A DNA stretch of 7,086 bases from Methanobacteriota archaeon (GCA_003695745.1 RFHW01000035.1:1-7086), one strand, 5' to 3'. Numbered from the stretch's first letter, positions 1 to 6,344 are shown. Notes: a model not told the origin generated them from the sequence alone. A program made the numbers and translations.

Positions 1-2
1 AT

Positions 3-608
3 TTATAAACCGTCTAATACAAGATAATGAATATAAAAAGCAGGTTTAAAATTAATATCAATCGAATCAAATTTTAAAATTGCCGTATCGAGACCTTTTA
101 TGTCATCAAAATATTCATTAATAGCGTACTTTTCCATAACCGCTCTAGAAGAAAAAGGGAGACTTTCATTTGTCATTGCTTGAATAGTTCCGCTTTTAAA
201 ATCCACTCCAGCTTCAATTGCAATCTTTTTTAATTTTCTTCCATCGATTAGTTCGATTGTTATCTCACTTGATTGACGATTCACTTTTTTTGCGTATTCA
301 ATAGCAGCATTAGAAAAAAAGCCTGATGTTACGATAAACCCTTTTTTCCGTCCTCCACCTCCTAAAGTTAAAACTGCTGAATGAAGCTTTTGTACAACTG
401 GGCGTCCTACACTACTTTTGTGATGTTTACATTCTACAATAACTGGGACATGCTCACCGCTTTTGACTTCAACCATTGTTATGTCCCTCCCCCCATCACC
501 GGAATATGGTCCAACCTTTACTTTTTTATATCCGATTTTCCTAAAAATATCGGCTACTAATTCCTGAAATTCGTAGCCATTCAGATTTTCAAGGAACAAT
601 TCACCCAT
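3..608 (-). CDS. Mrr-type restriction endonuclease domain protein, 201 aa
   Basis: Probable DNA-cleaving enzyme of the Mrr_cat group (PD-(D/E)xK nuclease fold), acting on DNA in the cytoplasm. The N-terminal ~125 residues show the family layout: a first helix (GYEFQELVADIF), GDGGRD ending in the candidate catalytic Asp42, VECK with Glu59 and Lys61, and a following helix with Gln73, so the active site looks intact. Residues ~126-201 match nothing I recognise. The stop TAA lies 3 bases from the window edge, so the ORF is complete, but it ends abruptly after FYIHYLVLDGL and may be a shortened version of a longer protein. The ATG at 606-608 has GGAG 11 bases upstream. It lies 21 bp after the membrane-protein gene on the same strand with no clear TATA box of its own, so it may depend on read-through. 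Base composition is far more AT-rich than all other genes here, which suggests recent acquisition. Physiological target (foreign or methylated DNA) is unknown. Confidence 0.85.
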   Translation of the reverse strand: MGELFLENLNGYEFQELVADIFRKIGYKKVKVGPYSGDGGRDITMVEVKSGEHVPVIVECKHHKSSVGRPVVQKLHSAVLTLGGGGRKKGFIVTSGFFSNAAIEYAKKVNRQSSEITIELIDGRKLKKIAIEAGVDFKSGTIQAMTNESLPFSSRAVMEKYAINEYFDDIKGLDTAILKFDSIDINFKPAFYIHYLVLDGL

Positions 609-619
609 TTTTATTACTA

Positions 620-623
620 CTCC
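620..623 (-). promoter_or_regulatory. Ribosome binding site of the Mrr-type gene
   Basis: On the minus strand GGAG lies 11 bases before the ATG at 606-608, inside the short AT-rich gap between the two genes. It supports that start codon, although the spacing is on the long side. Confidence 0.45.
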
Positions 624-629
624 TTTTTT

Positions 630-1100
630 CTAACTCATCACTCCGTTAACAGCGCCATAGGTGGCAAGGGTCACAACAACACCTGCAATGAGCACCCCTG
701 CAGTGATGGCCGGGAAGGCGTATCGTTTTTTTATGCCGAAGACATAGGCCGCTGCCACACCGGTCCATGCGCCTGTCACCGGGAGCGGGATGGCCACGAA
801 GGTCACAAGCCCGAGGGCGCCGTATCTGTCCATGCGCTCCGAGTGCTTCCTCCTCGTCCTGTCGAAGAGCCATTGGAAGAACCTGTCAAAGACGCCTATG
901 AAGCGGAGCCGCCTTTCAACGGGGCCGAGGAGATAGAGCAGGGCCACCACTGGAACAAGGTTCCCGGCCACGGCGATGGCAAAGGCCTCCGCCGGGTTGA
1001 TGCTGTATTGCCCTATCGCAAGGGGTATGGCCCCTCTCAGCTCTGTAAAAGGGAGCATGGCCGCGATAAAGACGATCATTCTAGGCGGGAGGTCGAACAT
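630..1100 (-). CDS. Small multidrug export-type membrane protein (COG2426), 156 aa
   Basis: Integral membrane protein of the COG2426/Sm_multidrug_ex family. The family name is historical and the substrate is not established. Visible marks are PFTELRGAIPLAIG (residues 17-30), a hydrophobic segment with NLVPVV (47-52), a basic cytoplasmic loop (~62-92, many Arg/Lys), IPLPVTGAWTG (104-114), and a final hydrophobic helix (~130-150). The two Pro/Gly-rich motifs, one in each half, are typical of the family and may form re-entrant loops. Length is usual for the family. The ATG at 1098-1100 has no Shine-Dalgarno sequence, but a TATA-like box (GATATAAG) is centred 28.5 bases upstream, so the mRNA is probably leaderless. 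The gene is divergent from NAC and followed 21 bp later by the Mrr-type nuclease gene. Family call is firm; function as an exporter is not. Confidence 0.9.
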   Translation of the reverse strand: MFDLPPRMIVFIAAMLPFTELRGAIPLAIGQYSINPAEAFAIAVAGNLVPVVALLYLLGPVERRLRFIGVFDRFFQWLFDRTRRKHSERMDRYGALGLVTFVAIPLPVTGAWTGVAAAYVFGIKKRYAFPAITAGVLIAGVVVTLATYGAVNGVMS

Positions 1101-1105
1101 AATGT

Positions 1106-1113
1106 TTTAAATA
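1106..1113 (+). promoter_or_regulatory. TATA box for the NAC gene
   Basis: Plus-strand octamer TTTAAATA is centred 28.5 bases before the A of the NAC ATG at 1138, with no ribosome binding site between, which indicates a leaderless mRNA. The same octamer serves as TATA box of the beta-propeller gene. Confidence 0.6.
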
Positions 1114-1124
1114 AGACGGACCCC

Positions 1125-1132
1125 CTTATATC
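1125..1132 (-). promoter_or_regulatory. TATA box for the COG2426-type gene
   Basis: Minus-strand octamer GATATAAG is centred 28.5 bases before the A of the ATG at 1100, the expected place for a leaderless archaeal transcript. It overlaps the region that would be covered by polymerase on the opposite NAC promoter. Confidence 0.55.
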
Positions 1133-1137
1133 CCTTT

Positions 1138-1467
1138 ATGTTCCCGAAGATGAATCCCCGTCAGATGAAGAAGATGATGCGCCAGATGGGCATGGAGCTA
1201 AAGGAGCTCCCGGTAAAAGAGGTGGTCATCAGGCTTGAGGACGGTGAGATAACCATCAGGGACCCTGCGGTGAATGTCATAGAGGTGCAGGGTCAGAAGA
1301 CCTATCAGATCAGCGGCGGTGTGGAGAGCACAGGCGGCGGTGGGTTGCCGGAAGAGGACATAGAGGTTGTGGCTGCCCAGGCAGGTGTTTCAAAGGAGAA
1401 GGCGAAAGAGGCGCTTGAAAAGGCGGACGGGGATCTTGCGGCAGCGATCCTGTCTCTAACACAGTAA
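1138..1467 (+). CDS. Nascent polypeptide-associated complex protein (archaeal NAC), 109 aa
   Basis: Archaeal homologue of the alpha subunit of NAC, which forms homodimers at the ribosome exit tunnel and contacts emerging chains. Domain order is typical: a basic, Met-rich N-terminus (MNPRQMKKMMRQMG, 5-18), a NAC beta-barrel segment (~24-60, with VKEVVIRLEDGEITIRDPAV and QKTYQISG), a short Gly-rich linker (~61-69), and a C-terminal UBA domain (~71-109, EEDIEVVAAQAGVSKEKAKE and the GDLAAAI helix). Length matches the family. The ATG at 1138 has no Shine-Dalgarno sequence but sits 28.5 bases from a TATA box centre, so translation is probably leaderless. The stop is separated by one base from a possible GTG start of the next gene (by seven from its ATG), so the two are surely cotranscribed and probably translationally coupled. 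Identification is confident. Confidence 0.95.
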   Translation: MFPKMNPRQMKKMMRQMGMELKELPVKEVVIRLEDGEITIRDPAVNVIEVQGQKTYQISGGVESTGGGGLPEEDIEVVAAQAGVSKEKAKEALEKADGDLAAAILSLTQ

Positions 1468-1474
1468 GGTGGGC

Positions 1475-2527
1475 ATGTTAAAGAAGACGGCCATAAGCGA
1501 GAGGCTTAAGAAGCTGAAGATAGAGGGCGCCACCGGGAAGGGCCCTGCGCAGTCTGAGCCTGAGAGGCTGGAGGAGCTCAAGAAACGGGTGGCTGTGGAG
1601 GCGGAGCTGCTTGAGCCTGCCGGTAAACCCGCGGCAAAACCAGGGACCGCCGCGGAAATGTCTGGGAAACCCACTGTGAAACCGGAGATCCCTGTGGAGC
1701 CGGTGAAGAAAGAGGCGAAGCCGCCCGCTGAGGGGGTTGTCGCTGAAAAGGCAAAACCGCCTGAGAAGCCTGCTCCACCGCCGGTGGTGAAGCGAAAGAA
1801 GATCGTGAGCGTCTCAGGTCTCCGCGCGCCTGCTGACCTGAAGAGGACTGTGAGGGTTGAAAAGCCGATGGAGCCGTCCAAACCACCGGCTGCGGAGGCC
1901 TCCAAAGCCGTTGAGCAGCCCCAGCCCGAGCCTGTGAGAGAGCCGCTCTCTGAGCTGAAAAAGAGACGGGAGGGATCAGAGGCTCCAAAGACAGCAGAAG
2001 AAGCAGAGGCCCAGAAGCCAGAGCCGCCCTTTACGCCTGCGACGCCGCCCACAACACCGGAAGCCAAATCAGAGCCGATCCTGCAGGTGAAGCGCGCAGA
2101 GGAGATAGAGGACAAAAAACCGGAGGACCTCATCGAGACGCTTTCCACAGAGAAGAGAGAGCTCGGCTTCATAAGCGACCTTGCCATCCCGGCCCAGAAG
2201 CTCTCCAAGGTCTTCAGGATAGAGACAAGCTACACCGAGGACACCCTCACACAGATACTCACTGCATGGCGGGACCCTGACAAGGTCATAAAATGGACGG
2301 TGAAACACGACAAACACGGCAAGGAGTTCTACGCCCTCAGAGGCGAGGGCCTCATGAAGATGAAGGACAACCCGCCCATCTATGGTATGGAGTTTGACGA
2401 CGGCGCCATAATCGCCACGCATATGGGCGAATATACCTTCACCATGGGCTGCTATAACTTCGATGTGAAGAGCCTTGTAAAGGTGTTCGCCTTCGGGATT
2501 GAGAACGCAAAGAGGTTCAACCTCTAA
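1475..2527 (+). CDS. Unrecognised protein cotranscribed with NAC: Pro/Lys/Glu/Ala linker plus C-terminal domain, 350 aa
   Basis: I do not recognise this family. Three parts can be seen. Residues 1-18 are a basic amphipathic stretch (MLKKTAISERLKKLKIEG). Residues ~19-226 are a low-complexity linker rich in Pro, Lys, Glu and Ala, probably disordered, interrupted by charged patches: RLEELKKR (31-38), a basic block starting KRKKIVSVSGLR (106-117), and LSELKKRR (158-165). Residues ~227-350 have normal composition with aromatic residues (AWRDP, KVIKWTVKHD, MGEYTFTMGCYNFD) and look like one folded alpha/beta domain. There is no signal peptide or membrane segment, so it is cytoplasmic. The start is uncertain: GTG at 1469 or ATG at 1475; GGTG at 1468-1471 lies rather close to the ATG. 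The tight link to NAC suggests, but does not prove, a job at the ribosome or on nascent proteins. Its stop overlaps that of the convergent CBS gene. Confidence 0.85.
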   Translation: MLKKTAISERLKKLKIEGATGKGPAQSEPERLEELKKRVAVEAELLEPAGKPAAKPGTAAEMSGKPTVKPEIPVEPVKKEAKPPAEGVVAEKAKPPEKPAPPPVVKRKKIVSVSGLRAPADLKRTVRVEKPMEPSKPPAAEASKAVEQPQPEPVREPLSELKKRREGSEAPKTAEEAEAQKPEPPFTPATPPTTPEAKSEPILQVKRAEEIEDKKPEDLIETLSTEKRELGFISDLAIPAQKLSKVFRIETSYTEDTLTQILTAWRDPDKVIKWTVKHDKHGKEFYALRGEGLMKMKDNPPIYGMEFDDGAIIATHMGEYTFTMGCYNFDVKSLVKVFAFGIENAKRFNL

Positions 2528-3306
2528 AAGCTCAGCTTCTTTATGTTCGAGACCAGGTAGTTGAGGCTTTCTGAGATGCCGAGGGGGAGCCTTGCAAGGT
2601 CAGTTGTCGTGATGATGCCCTGGAGCTCCCCATCCTCCATGATGACGAGCTTCTTTATCCTGTGCTTCTTCATGAGCTCGCAGGCCTCGAATATGGTGGC
2701 GCTGCGGTCAAGGGAGATGACCGGATGGGACATCGCCTCTCTCACGGTCTTTCTCTTCCCATCGCCATCCGCATAGGACCTTACAAAATCGTGCTCTGTG
2801 AGTATCCCCACCACCCTGTTCTTCTCTGTCACGATCACGCTTCCAATCCTCTTTTTGACCATAAGCCTGGCAGCCTCATTCAAGGTGGCCTTCACATCTA
2901 TGGTGGCGATCCGCTTTGTCATGAGCTCAGACAGGGTCGGAAAGATGTCGGAGGAAACCGCCTCCACAGGTATCTCACTGCACCGGGCCTCAAGCTCCTT
3001 TAAAAGGCCGGAGAGGTTCTCAGGCACAAAGATCCCGGTGGCGCCTGCCCTTTTAGCCTTTTCACAGATCCTCTCTGCCACAGCGGCATCTCCATCTGCT
3101 TCCACGACCTCCACGCTGACGGCCACATCCAGCTCCACGCCCTTCTCCAGGAATCTCTTTTTAGCGGTTTCAAGCTCCTTCCCAGCCCCTGCAGCCACGA
3201 TGAAGATGAGGACCTCCACATCCCAGTTCTTTGATGCCGAGTTGAGCGTCTTCCCTGCTGAGTAGTTGGAAAGCTCGCTGCCGTCTGTGACGATGGAGAT
3301 CAACAT
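2524..3306 (-). CDS. USP-like domain plus tandem CBS domain protein, 260 aa
   Basis: Cytoplasmic protein likely to sense an adenine nucleotide or related ligand. Residues ~1-117 resemble a universal stress protein domain: a first strand ending in VTDGSELSN (6-14) and alternating beta/alpha segments. The usual Gly-rich ATP-binding signature near the end of that domain is not evident (GATGIFVPENLSG instead). Residues ~125-179 and ~188-240 are two CBS motifs, each ending in the typical strand and acidic turn (GILTEHDF, GIITTTDL), where the Thr and Asp contact the ligand ribose in known CBS pairs. The reading frame runs open to 3447, but the Met at 3306 is the better start: the USP fold begins there, a GGTG ribosome binding site is 7 bases upstream, and a TATA box lies behind it. 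The longer version would overlap the regulator gene by about 90 bases. The ligand and partner are not deducible. Confidence 0.88.
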   Translation of the reverse strand: MLISIVTDGSELSNYSAGKTLNSASKNWDVEVLIFIVAAGAGKELETAKKRFLEKGVELDVAVSVEVVEADGDAAVAERICEKAKRAGATGIFVPENLSGLLKELEARCSEIPVEAVSSDIFPTLSELMTKRIATIDVKATLNEAARLMVKKRIGSVIVTEKNRVVGILTEHDFVRSYADGDGKRKTVREAMSHPVISLDRSATIFEACELMKKHRIKKLVIMEDGELQGIITTTDLARLPLGISESLNYLVSNIKKLSF

Positions 3307-3313
3307 CCAAAAA

Positions 3314-3317
3314 CACC
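3314..3317 (-). promoter_or_regulatory. Ribosome binding site deciding the USP/CBS start
   Basis: Minus-strand GGTG lies 7 bases before the ATG at 3304-3306. It supports this Met over the longer open frame that starts at 3447. Confidence 0.5.
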
Positions 3318-3339
3318 GGAATGGAACTGTGGGCTCCAA

Positions 3340-3347
3340 GATATAAA
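3340..3347 (-). promoter_or_regulatory. TATA box for the USP/CBS gene
   Basis: Minus-strand TTTATATC sits in the 50-bp gap after the regulator gene. With archaeal spacing, transcription would start about 10-13 bases before the ATG at 3306, giving a short leader that holds the GGTG site. Confidence 0.55.
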
Positions 3348-3356
3348 TTTTTCTGC

Positions 3357-4217
3357 CTACCTTCTTCTTGAATACCAAAAGACGAGAAATCCGAAGGCAG
3401 AGCCTGAGAAGAGTATGCCGAGATAAAGGGACGCCCTTGATATCCACAGAAGCACCGGGGAAGCCGCGACCCCTCTCTCTTCCAGCGGCGATGGGGCCGG
3501 CGCCCTCTCTCCCGCAACCATTGATTTCTCGACGGAGCTGGAGCCCGCGGCGTCAGAGGAGGGTGCTGCCGGAGCAGCGTACATGGCCGCCTCCTCCACC
3601 GCAACCCTGCCCGTGGCCGGAGCCGTTCCTGCCATGGAGCTGAAGAGCGGGGTCTGGAAGAGGAAGGAGAGGGCGATGAGAAGGACGCCAACGGTGCCGA
3701 GAAGAGAGGAGGTCTTTTTCAGCCGCCCATAATCTGTCTCTCTCACCGGAGCTGTTATGGAGCTCAGGAGATCCAGCATCATGGACCGGCTCTCACCTGC
3801 ATCTGTTGAGGGCAAAACCAGAAAACCCTTTTTCCTTGGCACAAAGAGCTTGATGCCGTTCATATGGGCCTCATGGAGGTGGTTGAACTGCTCCTTTGTG
3901 AGATGAGCGCCGCCGCTGCGATAAAGGTTCCAGAACCTTCTCCAGCCCTCCTCGCTCTTCAGCACAGGGTTTATCTCAACAAGCCCGCTCTCCAGCATCC
4001 TCCCAAGGTGGTAGAGGACGGTGGTCCTTCCAACGCCCAGGCGCTTGGATATCTCTGCTGCGGAAACGCCCACATCTGGGTCGCTGCGATAGACGGCCTC
4101 AAGGACCCTGACGCCTGTCTCAGTGGACAGGACCTTGCCTAGGCCATGGCTTTTTTCGCCGAGAGGCAGCACATGGAAGTGCTCCTCCAGCCTGGAGAGC
4201 ATGTCATCCGCTTCCAT
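3357..4217 (-). CDS. Membrane-anchored winged-helix transcriptional regulator, 286 aa
   Basis: Predicted one-component regulator tethered to the membrane. Residues ~32-85 form a winged helix of the ArsR/MarR-like kind: helix SAAEISKRLG (52-61), recognition helix RTTVLYHLGRMLESG (64-78), then the wing. Residues ~100-168 are a cytoplasmic connector ending in RLKK. Residues ~171-192 form a first membrane helix, ~193-252 an Ala/Ser/Pro-rich external loop, ~255-282 a second helix, and the chain ends in SRRR. Basic flanks place both ends inside the cell. I chose the ATG at 4217 because a TATA box is centred 28.5 bases upstream; ATG at 4244 and TTG at 4265 are in-frame alternatives that add 9 or 16 residues. 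It lies downstream of the secreted propeller gene, and an 18-bp inverted repeat precedes both promoters, so it may control itself and the propeller gene. Confidence 0.88.
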   Translation of the reverse strand: MEADDMLSRLEEHFHVLPLGEKSHGLGKVLSTETGVRVLEAVYRSDPDVGVSAAEISKRLGVGRTTVLYHLGRMLESGLVEINPVLKSEEGWRRFWNLYRSGGAHLTKEQFNHLHEAHMNGIKLFVPRKKGFLVLPSTDAGESRSMMLDLLSSITAPVRETDYGRLKKTSSLLGTVGVLLIALSFLFQTPLFSSMAGTAPATGRVAVEEAAMYAAPAAPSSDAAGSSSVEKSMVAGERAPAPSPLEERGVAASPVLLWISRASLYLGILFSGSAFGFLVFWYSRRR

Positions 4218-4241
4218 TATACCCTTTCTCTGAAGCTGTGC

Positions 4242-4249
4242 CATATAAG
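4242..4249 (-). promoter_or_regulatory. TATA-like box for the regulator gene
   Basis: Minus-strand CTTATATG is centred 28.5 bases before the A of the ATG at 4217. This predicts a leaderless transcript of the regulator, independent of the propeller gene. It overlaps the alternative ATG at 4242-4244, which would then not be transcribed from this promoter. Confidence 0.45.
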
Positions 4250-4259
4250 GGTTTGGCCC

Positions 4260-4277
4260 TGTCAAAAAACACTGACA
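4260..4277 (-). promoter_or_regulatory. Putative operator, copy 1 (before the regulator gene)
   Basis: Inverted repeat TGTCAGTGTTTTTTGACA on the minus strand, with 5-bp arms and an 8-bp centre. It fills the short gap behind the propeller stop codon and ends 10 bases before the regulator TATA box. It matches copy 2 at 16 of 18 positions. The run of six T could also end the propeller transcript, so a terminator role is an alternative or additional reading. Confidence 0.55.
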
Positions 4278-4278
4278 T

Positions 4279-6288
4279 CTATCTGAGGTACACCCTGTTT
4301 ATCTCATGGAGGTCTGCAAGGTCGTTCATCTTCACCATATCCTCTGAGACCGTGTACAGGGTGTCGTCCATGTAAAGGGAGCGCTTCACAGCAAGGTCAG
4401 AGCCGTAGTAGTATCTGCCGCGGAGCGGCTCATCCCCGTCCATGTGGCTCACCCTTCCCTTCAGTTTGAAACCCTCCTCGGCGTCAACGGTGAACACATA
4501 GGCGCCCTGCCAGACAGGCCTTCCATAGGCGCTTCCCCTGAGGTCGCGGGGATACCTCTCATGGTCCAGCTCGGCAAGGAGCACCGGTATGACAAGGAGA
4601 TTCTTCTCCCTGCTGAAGAGGAAGGCCTTGTGGTCCCGGAGGGCATAGGAGTCTGTGCCGCGGTCGCCGATGACGGCCTTCGACACCTCCCTCGGATGCT
4701 CCACGTCTGAGACATCAAAGAGGGCGAGCTTCAAACCCTGATACCAGGCAAAATCCCCCTCCTCAGCCTCCACCGTGTCCTTCCCGATCCCGATGATGTG
4801 GGTCTCGTCATAGGGATGGAGATAGTCAGAGTAGCCCGGTATCTTGAGCTTGCCAAGGACCTTGGGACTCTTTGGGTCTGTGAGGTCGATGACAAAGAGT
4901 GGGTCCACCTTCTTGAATGTCACCAGATAGGCCCGACCCCCCATGAACCTTGCAGAATATATCCTTTCGCCGGGGGCAAGGTCCTCCAGCGAGCCCACGA
5001 TCTCAAGGTCCATATCAAGTATGTAGATGTTGTTTGAGGAGGTGGCGCCGCCATATCCTGTCACATGGCCCGATGTGGTGGCGATCCTGAAATAACCCTC
5101 GTATTCATCCATGGAGAACTGGTTCAGGACCCTGCCCGGCACCTCGCCGCTCGCTTCATAGAGGATATCGCCATCGGCGATGGCTATGCGATGGACAACG
5201 GTCCGCTCGCCGCTCTCATAGGGGGGCACTGGCCTGCCCGGTTCTATGACCACACCCATAACCCGCTCAAGGGGCCTGGGCTCTGGAAGCCACCGCTGAT
5301 AGGTTATGTATATGTTCTTCTGGGAGACAAAGAGGTTCTCTGTGGACCCGAGGAGATAGGTCTTTCCCTTCACAGAGGGATCGTCGCCCCTGATGTCTAT
5401 GGAGATGATGTTGGTGTATGCATAGGAGTAGTCGGGCACATCGAAGTAGTAGACATCAAGAGCCTCTCTACTGGAAACCCCCTTGGCGGCTGTTGAGATC
5501 CGGGGCATGACAACCTCCCCATCATAATAGATGTTGTAGTCTGTTGCGATCACATAGAGGTAGTCGTCGATCATCCGCGAGTCAAAATAGGCGCCATCCA
5601 CAGATATCTCTTTCACAAGCTCTGGCCGGCTCCTGTTCGAGACATCGTAGACATAGACCGTTGCAGACTCCACAGAGGGCCCCGGGTAGGGCAAACTCTC
5701 CACACCAGCCTCCTCTTCCAGCGGCGGATATGCCACATAGCTGTAGCTGTTCCCAAGGACGATGAGCCGGTCTCCGTTGATGTAGAGCTCCTGCGCCTGG
5801 CCCTTGAAGTCGATCGTTGAAAGGAGCCCTGCGTCCTCAGGCGGGTAGGCGTCGATGATGTGGACCCTGTTCCTGGACAGGACATAGAGGTACCTTCCAT
5901 CACTCTTCACAATATCTGCCTCATCGACACCCGCCACCTGGATATTGGTGGTGGAGAAGCTGTCGGCGCCTCCTTCAGATGAGGGAGCTATGGTTGAAGA
6001 CGCCACTGTATCTGCCCCTGCCGCCGCCACTGACTTCATAACGCTTGGAGCGGCCATCGGCATCGCCATCTCCTCCATTACACCCCCCATATAACCTCTT
6101 TGGCCAGCGTTTTTCTCAAGAAAGGCCTTTATCTCCTCTGGTGAGCTGAATCTTTTAAGCCTGTCCTGGGCAGGGGCGGCCAGATCACCCCTGGTGTGGT
6201 TCCCCTCAAGGATGGGGGCATATGAGTTCCCTAATACAGCGCCCGCCAGGGCGAGCATCAAAACCACATAGAGGATCTTCCCGGTCAT
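4279..6288 (-). CDS. Secreted beta-propeller domain protein (Beta_propel, COG4880 type), 669 aa
   Basis: Exported protein of the archaeal and bacterial family described as secreted proteins with a beta-propeller distantly related to WD40. Residues 1-~21 are a signal peptide (Lys near the start, hydrophobic core, AVLG before NS) with no lipobox Cys. No later membrane helix is visible, so the protein is released or held by partners. Residues ~22-110 are a linker rich in Ala, Ser, Met and Pro. The family signature begins at 112 with STTNIQVAGVDEADIVKSDG. Blade-like repeats recur as DVSNRSRPELVKEI (216-229), DLTDPKSPKVLGKL (468-481) and DVSDVEHPREVSKA (525-538). Aromatic and acidic residues are frequent. 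The ATG at 6288 is preferred over GTG at 6294 because GGTGAT lies 6 bases before it. The molecular function of the family is unknown. The gene sits between a lipoprotein cyclophilin and the membrane-bound regulator. Confidence 0.92.
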   Translation of the reverse strand: MTGKILYVVLMLALAGAVLGNSYAPILEGNHTRGDLAAPAQDRLKRFSSPEEIKAFLEKNAGQRGYMGGVMEEMAMPMAAPSVMKSVAAAGADTVASSTIAPSSEGGADSFSTTNIQVAGVDEADIVKSDGRYLYVLSRNRVHIIDAYPPEDAGLLSTIDFKGQAQELYINGDRLIVLGNSYSYVAYPPLEEEAGVESLPYPGPSVESATVYVYDVSNRSRPELVKEISVDGAYFDSRMIDDYLYVIATDYNIYYDGEVVMPRISTAAKGVSSREALDVYYFDVPDYSYAYTNIISIDIRGDDPSVKGKTYLLGSTENLFVSQKNIYITYQRWLPEPRPLERVMGVVIEPGRPVPPYESGERTVVHRIAIADGDILYEASGEVPGRVLNQFSMDEYEGYFRIATTSGHVTGYGGATSSNNIYILDMDLEIVGSLEDLAPGERIYSARFMGGRAYLVTFKKVDPLFVIDLTDPKSPKVLGKLKIPGYSDYLHPYDETHIIGIGKDTVEAEEGDFAWYQGLKLALFDVSDVEHPREVSKAVIGDRGTDSYALRDHKAFLFSREKNLLVIPVLLAELDHERYPRDLRGSAYGRPVWQGAYVFTVDAEEGFKLKGRVSHMDGDEPLRGRYYYGSDLAVKRSLYMDDTLYTVSEDMVKMNDLADLHEINRVYLR

Positions 6289-6294
6289 TTTCAC

Positions 6295-6300
6295 ATCACC
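6295..6300 (-). promoter_or_regulatory. Ribosome binding site deciding the propeller start
   Basis: Minus-strand GGTGAT, a full match to the archaeal anti-Shine-Dalgarno complement, ends 6 bases before ATG 6286-6288. It directly abuts the in-frame GTG at 6294, which is therefore unlikely to be the start. Confidence 0.7.
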
Positions 6301-6323
6301 AGAAATAACCGCGGATCACAGGA

Positions 6324-6331
6324 TATTTAAA
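6324..6331 (-). promoter_or_regulatory. TATA box for the propeller gene
   Basis: Minus-strand TTTAAATA. Usual archaeal spacing puts the transcription start near 6299-6302, leaving a short leader of about 11-13 bases that contains GGTGAT. Confidence 0.6.
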
Positions 6332-6344
6332 GGACAGGATTATT

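Noticed and set aside
1456..2208. 250-codon open frame on the minus strand, Ser/Gly/Phe-rich
   Set aside because: Antisense to the Pro/Lys/Glu/Ala linker of the NAC-linked gene; its composition is what that linker gives in reverse, and no start signal supports it.
2913..2929. TGTCATGAGCTCAGACA, a near-palindrome resembling the operator arms
   Set aside because: Inside the coding part of the USP/CBS gene, with different arm spacing and centre and no nearby promoter; probably chance.
3307..3447. 47-codon N-terminal extension of the USP/CBS protein
   Set aside because: It spans the gene's TATA box and overlaps the end of the regulator gene, and the protein fold begins at the Met at 3306, which has a GGTG site 7 bases upstream.
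3170..3691. 173-codon Arg/Pro/Ser-rich frame on the minus strand
   Set aside because: Out-of-frame reading of the regulator's end and the USP/CBS gene's start; biased composition, no recognisable domain.
5065..5496. 143-codon open frame on the plus strand
   Set aside because: Lies wholly antisense within the propeller gene, without promoter or ribosome binding site; shadow of GC-rich codon usage.
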